13,529 nt of DNA from Candidatus Poseidoniaceae archaeon (GTDB lineage Archaea; Thermoplasmatota; Poseidoniia; Poseidoniales; Poseidoniaceae): assembly GCA_022452125.1 (NCBI GenBank), contig JAKURJ010000035.1, positions 1 through 13,529 on the forward strand, read 5' to 3'. This document shows positions 6,357-12,906 of this stretch, piece by piece (positions within the stretch are counted from its first letter, which is position 1; the number at the start of each line of letters is the position of its first letter). The notes beneath the pieces are model-generated. The model was not told the DNA's origin and did not search any database. It saw nothing but the letters and a program-made list of their open reading frames with translations. The translations under genes were made by a program, and so were the position numbers.

Positions 6357-7145
6357 ATGTGTGGCATCTGCATGGCCGGCACGGTTGTCATCAAGTGGGG
6401 TGGCGGATTAATCACCCACAAAGACAAGTTGTGCACCATCAATCAGAATGTTATTGACGCTTTAGCAGATGTTTGCAAAAACTCCAGCAAGAGATTGGTG
6501 ATTGTCCATGGCGCTGGCTCCTTCGGTCACATGAAGGCCAAGGAATTCCGTTTGGCAGAAGGTAGAGTCGCAGGCATAAGTCAGGATGAAGCTGTCTCTG
6601 AAGTACGGAATGACATGTTAGAACTCAATCAAAAAGTAGTTTCTTCATTACAGTCAAGAGGTTTGGATGTCCAGTCATTTCCCCCTCATCAGTGGGCTAA
6701 GGGAACAGGTCCAAATTTTTCTGGAGAACTCCCGCTTCACGAGGGTATTACTGTTGTTTTCGGTGATGTTGTTGATGATGATTCAAATGATTTCGGAATA
6801 CTTTCGGGAGACGATATAATGTTCCGTTATGCTACGGAGGCGCCCGATGTAGAAAGGGCGATTTTTGCAATAGGTGGCGTGGATGGTATTCTGAGGGTTC
6901 CTCCAAGTAAGGCCGGTCCAGATGACTTGATAGAGGAATGGAATCCTTCGATGGAGTTCGAAGGAGAGCATGCTGCAGAGATAGATGTAACTGGAGGAAT
7001 TGGATTGAAGGCTACTAGAGGGTCAATGATTGCTTCGAGGGGCGTTGATGTGATTCTAGTTAATGGTGAAATTCCACAGAGAGTTGCTGATGCAATTGAG
7101 GGTCTGCCGGTAGTTGGGACCAGAATAGTTCCGGGGAACTGTTGA
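6357..7145 (+). CDS. Isopentenyl phosphate kinase
   Basis: IPK phosphorylates isopentenyl phosphate with ATP to give IPP, the closing step of the archaeal mevalonate variants. The 262-residue protein has the amino-acid-kinase fold: Lys13 in VVIKWGGGLIT (10-20), VHGAGSFGH (50-58), FGDVV (135-139), LSGDD (149-153), GGVDGIL (173-179) and DVTGGIGLK (210-218). The His in GAGSFGH (H58) is the residue that marks IPK within the superfamily. The gene starts a probable operon: the isomerase/prenyl synthase fusion begins 35 bases after its stop, so the product IPP is used by the next gene product. The start at 6357 is supported by the TATA-like element about 26 bases upstream; an ATG at 6372 would remove five residues, including two Cys. 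Confidence 0.93.
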   Translation: MCGICMAGTVVIKWGGGLITHKDKLCTINQNVIDALADVCKNSSKRLVIVHGAGSFGHMKAKEFRLAEGRVAGISQDEAVSEVRNDMLELNQKVVSSLQSRGLDVQSFPPHQWAKGTGPNFSGELPLHEGITVVFGDVVDDDSNDFGILSGDDIMFRYATEAPDVERAIFAIGGVDGILRVPPSKAGPDDLIEEWNPSMEFEGEHAAEIDVTGGIGLKATRGSMIASRGVDVILVNGEIPQRVADAIEGLPVVGTRIVPGNC

Positions 7146-7171
7146 TGTAGTGGACGCGAAACCGGTTGTAC

Positions 7172-7176
7172 GGTGA
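7172..7176 (+). promoter_or_regulatory. Shine-Dalgarno that sets the start of the IDI-GGPPS fusion
   Basis: GGTGA is complementary to the conserved 16S rRNA tail and lies 4 bases before the ATG at 7181. This favours that ATG over the in-frame TTG at 7166. Confidence 0.5.
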
Positions 7177-7180
7177 GTGC

Positions 7181-8911
7181 ATGTCTGGATATGGCATAGA
7201 GGATGTTCCGACCATGCAATTTGAGGCAGATGCCTCTGAGGTGCTGGCAGGCTCCGACTCAATTCAGGAGTCTCTTATGGCCGAGGCAGTCATTCAAGTA
7301 ACTGAAAACGACGAGGTTGTTGGCCCAATCTCAAAACTTGATAGCCATCACGGGGATGGAAAATACCACCGAGCATTTAGTGTGATGCTTTTCGATTCTT
7401 CTGGTCGTTTATTGCTACAAAGGAGAGCGTCCCACAAAATCACATTTCCAGATGTATGGGCTAACTCATGTTGTTCGCATCCATTACATTCAGAAGAAGA
7501 AATGGAACTCAAAAACGCTCTAGGAGTAAAGAGGGCTGCAGTCAGAAAATTGGAACAGGAATTAGGTATTCATCCATCTCAAGTTCCTATTGATAAATTT
7601 GATTTTGTCACCAAAATGCGTTACCAAGCTCGACAAGACGAAGATTGGATCGAGAGAGAAATAGACCACTGCTTGGTCATCCATGCAGATGTAGATGTGA
7701 ATCCTAACCCAAATGAAGTTAGTGAAATTAAGTGGGTTTCTCAAGCAGATTTGGAAGAAATGTTGGTTGCTGAAGATGATGAAAATTTGATTGCACCATG
7801 GTTCAGATGTATTGCTGCGAGAATAATGAATGATGATTGGTGGAGACCCGGTTGTGTGTCCGCTGATGAGTTGATACACGATATGGGGGATGTGTCACAC
7901 TTGCTACCAAATGCAATTGGAGCAAATTTGTCAACTAGCATTGCTGAGGGCAAAGACTTGGTAGAGAATCGAATCGAGCGAGCTCTGACTCACAGTGACC
8001 TACCAAGATTGTCTGGTGCAATGATGCATCTTATTGAAGGAGGAGGAAAGCGCCTTCGTGCAACATTACCTTGGTTAGTGGCTAAAGCAGTAGGAGACAC
8101 TCACTCAGGCTTGTTGGATGTTGGTGCAGCCATAGAGATTATTCACAATTTCACTTTAGTTCATGATGACATTATGGACGATGATGATGTGCGTCGTGGT
8201 AGACCTGCAGTTCACGTTGAGTATGATTTACCAACCGCAATTAACGCTGGTGATGCGATGTTGGCCATCGCATTTGAGGCCATGGCAGTTGCAGAAGGAA
8301 TCGAGCCTGACTTGTTACCATTCTTAGTAAAACGAATTGGTAGGATGGTTAGAAAGTGCAGTGAAGGACAGCAACTCGATATCGAATTTGAAGATAGGGA
8401 AGTAGTTTCTGAAGAGGAGTACATCGAAATGATTCATGGTAAAACCGCTGCGATGTTCTTGACTTGTGCAGAAGTTGGTTCTCATCTTGCAGGTGCAGAT
8501 GAAGAAATTATCCAATGCATGCACGATTGGGGATTAGCCTTAGGACTGTGCTTCCAATTGATGGACGATTTGATAGATGTCCTATCAGATTCAGACACAC
8601 TAGGTAAGCCAAGTGGAAGCGACGTCGCTCAAGGAAAGCGAACTCTGATGGTTATTCACGCACTCAGACAACCTACTTCAGAGGCTAAGGACAATTTGCT
8701 TGCTGTTCTAGGTAAAGGTGACAACGTGACTGCCGAACAGGTCGCTAGAGGTCATCAAGCACTGCATGATTTAGGCTCCATCGAATATGCGAAGGTAAAA
8801 GCCGAAGCATACCATCGTAAAGCTCACGATTGCTTAGATAGAATTTCAGAAAACCCTGCACTTAGGGCTCTGCGAGAGTTGACAGATTACCAACTCAAGA
8901 GGATATACTGA
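7181..8911 (+). CDS. Fusion: type I isopentenyl diphosphate isomerase (Nudix) - geranylgeranyl diphosphate synthase
   Basis: One 576-residue reading frame joins two consecutive isoprenoid enzymes. Residues about 30-230 are a type I IPP isomerase of strikingly eukaryotic (IDI1) style: KYHRAFSV (61-68), KITFPDVWANSCCSHPL (86-102) with the catalytic Cys at 97/98, ALGVKRAAVRKLEQELGI (113-130), and WIEREID (156-162) with the metal/base glutamates. APWFRCIAA and a WW pair follow. Residues about 250-576 are an all-helical trans-prenyl synthase: GGGKRLR (287-293), first Asp-rich motif DDIMDDDDVRRGRP (329-342) and second Asp-rich motif QLMDDLID (459-466). Phe at five residues before the first motif fits the archaeal type I C20 synthases. 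It would isomerise IPP to DMAPP and build GGPP for membrane lipids. No stop or frameshift is seen at the junction. Its last 17 bases overlap the convergent MOSC gene. Confidence 0.95.
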   Translation: MSGYGIEDVPTMQFEADASEVLAGSDSIQESLMAEAVIQVTENDEVVGPISKLDSHHGDGKYHRAFSVMLFDSSGRLLLQRRASHKITFPDVWANSCCSHPLHSEEEMELKNALGVKRAAVRKLEQELGIHPSQVPIDKFDFVTKMRYQARQDEDWIEREIDHCLVIHADVDVNPNPNEVSEIKWVSQADLEEMLVAEDDENLIAPWFRCIAARIMNDDWWRPGCVSADELIHDMGDVSHLLPNAIGANLSTSIAEGKDLVENRIERALTHSDLPRLSGAMMHLIEGGGKRLRATLPWLVAKAVGDTHSGLLDVGAAIEIIHNFTLVHDDIMDDDDVRRGRPAVHVEYDLPTAINAGDAMLAIAFEAMAVAEGIEPDLLPFLVKRIGRMVRKCSEGQQLDIEFEDREVVSEEEYIEMIHGKTAAMFLTCAEVGSHLAGADEEIIQCMHDWGLALGLCFQLMDDLIDVLSDSDTLGKPSGSDVAQGKRTLMVIHALRQPTSEAKDNLLAVLGKGDNVTAEQVARGHQALHDLGSIEYAKVKAEAYHRKAHDCLDRISENPALRALRELTDYQLKRIY

Positions 8912-9326
8912 TTTTCCCGGTTTCCAAAACCTTGCAATACCATCGAGTATCTCCTGGATATTTCTCATGCGAGATTCGGCTGTAATTTCCTTCAGTAAAT
9001 GAATCAGCGATTTTCCAGCATGGAGTGGCATCTGAAACTACCTCCAGTTTGACTTCACATACCTCAAACTGCTTACCAACTGTCAATTCAAAACCCTCTA
9101 CAAGCATGTTTTCGCCAGTAGTGCCGGCTTTGATTGGGTGGCCTTCGGATTGTAATTTTAACAGGAGTTCGTTTTCTAAAACACAAATGGCCTTCATTGG
9201 ACCACCGTGGTGCTTTTTGTTGTTACAAGCGTCACCAACTATTCCATTAATTTCAACATCTGCGGACTCAATCGGGAGTTTTGGAACTCCCCCGTTAGAG
9301 ACAAAAATTCCTAGCAATCTTCCCAT
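8895..9326 (-). CDS. MOSC-domain protein (YiiM-like)
   Basis: This 143-residue protein consists of essentially one MOSC domain, the beta-barrel shared with molybdenum-cofactor sulfurases and with YiiM-type proteins that reduce N-hydroxylated compounds. Recognisable parts are GIVGDACNNKKHHGGPMKAI (28-47), EGHPIKAGTTGENM (61-74), VVSDATPCWKI (96-106) with the conserved Cys103, and GDTRWYCKVLETG (125-137). It lies 31 bases after fusA on the same strand and has a Shine-Dalgarno-like AGGTGG 6-7 bases before its ATG, so it is probably the last gene of the rps12 operon. Its 3' end overlaps the isoprenoid fusion gene by 17 bases. The substrate is unknown; a YiiM-like detoxification role or sulfur transfer are both possible. 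Confidence 0.85.
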   Translation of the reverse strand: MGRLLGIFVSNGGVPKLPIESADVEINGIVGDACNNKKHHGGPMKAICVLENELLLKLQSEGHPIKAGTTGENMLVEGFELTVGKQFEVCEVKLEVVSDATPCWKIADSFTEGNYSRISHEKYPGDTRWYCKVLETGKISISS

Positions 9327-9357
9327 TGCTAGCCACCTAAATGTTGGTTGAAGAACA

Positions 9358-11565
9358 TCAATCAGAATAGTAAGATTCTGGGTTTGGTTCTGGCTTCAAT
9401 CCCTTTCTTGTTCGGATTTCACCAACTACCTTGTCGAATAGTTGCGGTGGTAGCATCTCGAAACCGATGTTCTCTGAGTTCCAGACAGCACGGCCTTGAG
9501 AAGCAGCACGGATATCGTTAGAGAATCCGAATGTTTCTGCAACAGGTAGTGTTCCGATAACAGTGGTTGCTTCACCTTCAGATGGCATATCTTCGATGAT
9601 ACCTCTTCTGTTGGTGATTTCACGAGTAACTTGTCCTAGCCAGTCGTTTGGAACGCTGACGTGAGATCTCTGCATTGGTTCCATCAAAACTGTGCGTGCA
9701 CGTAGCATTGCACCCTTGATACCGTTTCTAACTGCAGGAATAGTCTGAGCAGGTCCACGGTGAATTGCATCTTCGTGCAACTTTGCATCGACTAGTCTGA
9801 CCATCATTCCCATAACAGGTTCATCAGCCACAGGTCCCTTCTTGCAGACTTCGTTGAAAGCTTCGATAATCAATTCACGAGTCTCGTGAAGTCCTTGGAT
9901 ACCCTTTGTATCATTGACAAGTACGTTTGTTCCATTGATTGCGTAAATCTTACGCATTAGGTCCTTATCCATTCCGAACTCACCGAATTTGCTTCCGATT
10001 TCTTTGGCATCTCCGGACCTGATTGTTCCGTTTCCGAAGTGGCCTTCTCTCAATGCCGCAACTACTTCAGCGGAAAGTGGTTCACATTCCATCATGAATC
10101 TGTTGTGGCGGTTAGGGGACTTGCCTTCGAAGGAGCGTCCCTTGTTGTTGCCTTCTACAGATTCTCTGTATACAACGATAGGTGGGCTGACCTTTACCTT
10201 GATGTTCTGCTCCTCTTCCAGTCTGTAGACTGTAATTTCCAAGTGCAGTTCTCCCATACCTGCTAGAAGTGCTTCACCAGTTTCCTGATTTGTCATAACT
10301 TGTAGAGATGCATCAGATTTTGCAAGTGACCTTAGAGCATCGATGAACTTTGGTAGGTCCTTCATGCTCTTTGGCTCGACCGCAACGGTAACTACAGGGT
10401 CAGAGTAGTGTCTAATTGCTTCGAATGGAGTGAAATCCTTGTCTCTAGACAATGTTACACCAGCAGCAGCTGAGCGGATTCCAGTGATTGCTGCGATGTT
10501 TCCCGCAACAACCTTTGGAACTGTGATTCTGTCTCCACCTACCATCATGCTGACTTGCTGGACACGCTCAGGCTTTGCAGCACCGATTGCGTAAACAGAT
10601 TCACCTTGGTTGATAGCACCAGAGTACAATCTTCCTACAGCAACTTCACCAGCGTGTGGGTCCATCCAAATCTTTGTGATCATCATCGCTAGTTCTGCAT
10701 CAGGGTCGCAAGTAACCATTGCTTTTCCGATAGGCGTGTCTAGGTCTCCAGTCCAAATGTTTGGAATACGGTATGGTTGTGCTTCAACAGGACCTGGAAG
10801 TTTGGTTACTGCCATGTCTAGAAGAACTTCATGAACTGGAGCCTTTTGAGCTAGTTCTCTTTGTTGTTCGTTGTTACAATACTCGAAGATATCCTTGAAT
10901 GAAATTCCGGACTTAGCCATATATGGCACAGTAATACCCCAGTTGTGGTATGCAGAACCGAATGCTACAGTTCCGTCTCCTACGCTGACTTGCCATTCCT
11001 TCTTCTTCTCTTCAGGAGCGAATTGGCGAATCAACTTGTTGACCTTGGTGATGGTTTCTTTGAACCTCTCCATCATGTCTTCAGGAGTTACTTGCAATTC
11101 GTTGATTAGGCGGTCAACCTTATTGATGAATAGTACAGGCTTTACCTTCTCTTTCAATGCTTGACGAACAACAGTCTCTGTTTGAGGCATTGGTCCTTCT
11201 ACGGCACATGCTAGGATGAAACATCCGTCAACTGCACGCATAGCACGAGTAACGTCACCACCAAAGTCAACGTGACCTGGTGTATCAATTAGGTTGATGA
11301 GATAGTCAGTTCCTTCAACACCGTGAACCATAGATGCTGAAGCAGCGTTAATGGTAATTCCACGAGCGCTTTCTTGCTCATCGAAGTCCAGAACTCTGCT
11401 CTTTCCAGCTAGGTCTTCGCTCATCATTCCTGCACCTGCAATTAGGTTGTCAGAAAGTGTAGTCTTTCCGTGGTCAATGTGAGCAGCGATACACAAGTTA
11501 CGAATCTGTGGTAGGATGTGCATAACTTCTGTTGCCTTCTTGATGTTGTCTTCTTTACGGCCCAT
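9358..11565 (-). CDS. fusA: Translation elongation factor 2 (EF-2)
   Basis: EF-2 is the GTPase that moves tRNA and mRNA through the ribosome after each peptide bond. The 735-residue length and motifs match archaeal EF-2: G1 AHIDHGKTT (28-36), G2 RGITI (68-72), G3 DTPGH (94-98), G4 NKVD (148-151), the domain II region about 270-385 and the GMGELHLEI motif (436-444). The tip loop LHEDAIHRGPAQ (596-607) carries His602, the residue converted to diphthamide in archaea and eukaryotes. The start is well fixed: AGGTGAT (11571-11577) lies 5 bases before the ATG. It follows rps7 after 129 bases that contain a possible hairpin, and is followed by the MOSC gene. The classical archaeal neighbours EF-1 alpha and S10 do not follow. 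Confidence 0.98.
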   Translation of the reverse strand: MGRKEDNIKKATEVMHILPQIRNLCIAAHIDHGKTTLSDNLIAGAGMMSEDLAGKSRVLDFDEQESARGITINAASASMVHGVEGTDYLINLIDTPGHVDFGGDVTRAMRAVDGCFILACAVEGPMPQTETVVRQALKEKVKPVLFINKVDRLINELQVTPEDMMERFKETITKVNKLIRQFAPEEKKKEWQVSVGDGTVAFGSAYHNWGITVPYMAKSGISFKDIFEYCNNEQQRELAQKAPVHEVLLDMAVTKLPGPVEAQPYRIPNIWTGDLDTPIGKAMVTCDPDAELAMMITKIWMDPHAGEVAVGRLYSGAINQGESVYAIGAAKPERVQQVSMMVGGDRITVPKVVAGNIAAITGIRSAAAGVTLSRDKDFTPFEAIRHYSDPVVTVAVEPKSMKDLPKFIDALRSLAKSDASLQVMTNQETGEALLAGMGELHLEITVYRLEEEQNIKVKVSPPIVVYRESVEGNNKGRSFEGKSPNRHNRFMMECEPLSAEVVAALREGHFGNGTIRSGDAKEIGSKFGEFGMDKDLMRKIYAINGTNVLVNDTKGIQGLHETRELIIEAFNEVCKKGPVADEPVMGMMVRLVDAKLHEDAIHRGPAQTIPAVRNGIKGAMLRARTVLMEPMQRSHVSVPNDWLGQVTREITNRRGIIEDMPSEGEATTVIGTLPVAETFGFSNDIRAASQGRAVWNSENIGFEMLPPQLFDKVVGEIRTRKGLKPEPNPESYYSD

Positions 11566-11570
11566 GGTAA

Positions 11571-11577
11571 ATCACCT
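11571..11577 (-). promoter_or_regulatory. Strong Shine-Dalgarno of fusA
   Basis: The minus strand reads AGGTGAT, a full match to the archaeal 16S 3' tail, 5 bases before the EF-2 ATG. It is the best ribosome-binding site in the window. Confidence 0.7.
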
Positions 11578-11633
11578 GACTCTCGTCTGTTCTCGCCACC
11601 TTGAAGGGGTTTATCAAATCGACTACGCAGTTT

Positions 11634-11682
11634 GCAAGCAAATCGTGTGCTGTAGCCTGTTTATGCAGCAGTCTTTGCTTGC
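11634..11682 (-). repeat. Inverted repeat / potential hairpin between rps7 and fusA
   Basis: Arms GCAAGCAAA (11634-11642) and TTTGCTTGC (11674-11682) are perfect 9-bp complements. An inner pair, TGCTG (11648-11652) with CAGCA (11666-11670), could extend the stem across small internal loops. In the mRNA the structure begins about 12 bases after the rps7 stop. It may be a processing, attenuation or stability element. An AT-rich GATTTGATAAAC (11613-11624) on the fusA side could be a second promoter. Confidence 0.45.
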
Positions 11683-11694
11683 TTATTTTGGCAA

Positions 11695-12321
11695 TCATCT
11701 TGCGCTTGCTGCGATGCGCTGGACTTCTTCCTTCTTTGCTACAGCAAAAGACGTAACGTCTCCAACGCTTGCTTTGGTTAACTCGTTGATGATACACTGA
11801 GTTAGAGTTCTCTTGGACTTAGAGGTTCCTTGCTGATCACCCTTTTCCAAGTTTCCTAGAGCGACATCCAGTCTTCTTGATGGCGAACTGTCAACAGCTT
11901 TTGGTTGAGATACTGCACCGAACTTAATTCGAGTGATCTCTTCCATAGGAGCGGCGTGGCAAATTGCGTCAACAAACGCTTGCAGAGGGTTTTCACCGCT
12001 CTTAGCAGCCATGGAATCAAGGGCGTTCTCGAATGCTTTCAAAGCGCCCATCTTCTTACCAGTGTACTTTCCAGTACGCATTAGTTTGTTTGTGAATCTC
12101 TCTACAACAGACAAGCGAGCTTTTCCGAACCATGCGTTTGCATGTCGACCACCAGTGTGTGGAACACCGACAGTTGAGAGATTGATGTAAGGTGCTAGTC
12201 CAGGGTCACGGCATACAACTTCAGCCGCGTCATACTTGCCGAATACCAGTGTTCCAATACCTGCGATTGGTTTTACCTCTTCGACAGTTGTTTCTTCTTG
12301 TGTTTCGACATCGTCACTCAT
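11695..12321 (-). CDS. rps7: 30S ribosomal protein S7
   Basis: S7 nucleates assembly of the head of the small ribosomal subunit and contacts the mRNA exit channel. The 208-residue sequence has the archaeal form: an acidic N-terminal extension of about 20 residues, then ERFTNKLMRTGKYTGKK (74-90), the helical core NPLQAFVDAICHAAPMEEITRIKFG, the basic segment AVDSSPSRRLDVAL, and a C-terminal IINELTKAS...VAKKEEVQRIAASAR. The ATG at 12321 is preferred over the GTG at 12330 because GGAGTGAT lies 4 bases before it. The gap from the rps12 stop is 15 bases, so the two are co-transcribed. Confidence 0.96.
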   Translation of the reverse strand: MSDDVETQEETTVEEVKPIAGIGTLVFGKYDAAEVVCRDPGLAPYINLSTVGVPHTGGRHANAWFGKARLSVVERFTNKLMRTGKYTGKKMGALKAFENALDSMAAKSGENPLQAFVDAICHAAPMEEITRIKFGAVSQPKAVDSSPSRRLDVALGNLEKGDQQGTSKSKRTLTQCIINELTKASVGDVTSFAVAKKEEVQRIAASAR

Positions 12322-12325
12322 CACA

Positions 12326-12333
12326 ATCACTCC
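12326..12333 (-). promoter_or_regulatory. Shine-Dalgarno deciding the rps7 start
   Basis: GGAGTGAT on the minus strand is near-complementary to the 16S tail and lies 4 bases before the ATG at 12321. It overlaps the alternative GTG codon at 12330, which is therefore unlikely to be the start. Confidence 0.6.
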
Positions 12334-12336
12334 AAA

Positions 12337-12765
12337 TCATCGAACAGGCTTCTCCTTTCGTCCACGGACCATTTCATCTAATGAAACCCCGTTAACTTGG
12401 ATTACCTTGTAGCGTACACCAGGAATATCTCCGTATGAACGTCCCATGCGTCCACCAATACCTTCGACCATTACTTCATCGTGTTCGTCGATGAAGTTGA
12501 TAGCACCGTCACCGGGTGCGAAAGCAGTGAGTTTGTTCCCGTTCTTGATTAGTGAAATCTTCACAGCCTTTCTGATCCCAGAGTTAGGCTGCTTAGCCTC
12601 GATACCGACTTTTTCGATAACGATACCCTTGGCTTGAGTTGAACCTGCCAGTGGGTCGTGCTTAGCCCTTGACTTGAGCATACGCTTCTTGTACCTGCGG
12701 TCAGACCATCTAAACTTTTGGCGATCTTTTGCCATCTTAGTTCCAGCGAACAATCCACGACCCAT
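12337..12765 (-). CDS. rps12: 30S ribosomal protein S12 (S23e family)
   Basis: S12 sits at the decoding centre and helps monitor codon-anticodon pairing. The 142-residue sequence is typically archaeal: MGRGLFAGTKM at the start, then KFRWSDRRYKKRML. The universally conserved loops are KQPNSGIRKAVKI (58-70) and GIGGRMGRSYGDIPGVRYKV (101-120), and the protein ends GRKEKPVR. The start has GGAG (12774-12777) 8 bases upstream. It is the first visible gene of the minus-strand operon rps12-rps7-fusA-MOSC. The usual upstream archaeal partners, ribosomal protein L30e and NusA, are absent; instead a divergent ubiD-like gene lies 139 bases away. Confidence 0.97.
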   Translation of the reverse strand: MGRGLFAGTKMAKDRQKFRWSDRRYKKRMLKSRAKHDPLAGSTQAKGIVIEKVGIEAKQPNSGIRKAVKISLIKNGNKLTAFAPGDGAINFIDEHDEVMVEGIGGRMGRSYGDIPGVRYKVIQVNGVSLDEMVRGRKEKPVR

Positions 12766-12840
12766 GTCAAAAACTCCAGAGAAGCAACTTGCCGACCTAC
12801 CTCCCCTATTTCATGGTGCCGATTGTAAAACCTAGGTCAA

Positions 12841-12906
12841 ATGATGCACTAGCCACCGAAATCTAGTGCCAATGTTCATGGTTATAACCCTACACGAGTG
12901 CATCAT
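12841..12906. promoter_or_regulatory. Divergent control region with inverted repeats and palindromic TATA
   Basis: Between rps12 and the ubiD-like gene, GGTTATAACC (12880-12889) is a perfect palindrome and the best TATA candidate; its centre is about 20 bases before the ubiD ATG. Around it lie ATGATGCACT (12841-12850) with its exact complement AGTGCATCAT (12897-12906), and GCACTAG (12846-12852) with CTAGTGC (12863-12869). GCACT/AGTGC thus occurs three times, as expected of an operator. The second arm runs into the ubiD start codon. Confidence 0.45.

Noticed and set aside
7166..7180. TTG start for the isomerase-synthase fusion
   Set aside because: The ATG at 7181 has GGTGA 4 bases upstream; the TTG has no ribosome-binding site and adds only five residues that match nothing.
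9025..9351. 108-codon open frame on the + strand
   Set aside because: It is antisense to the MOSC gene, whose GDAxxxxxxHGGP and TPCW motifs are clear, and it shows no recognisable motif of its own.
11555..11797. 80-codon minus-strand frame spanning the rps7-fusA spacer
   Set aside because: It overlaps both the S7 C terminus and the EF-2 start in another frame and has a basic, cysteine-containing composition without a domain. The spacer is better explained as regulatory.
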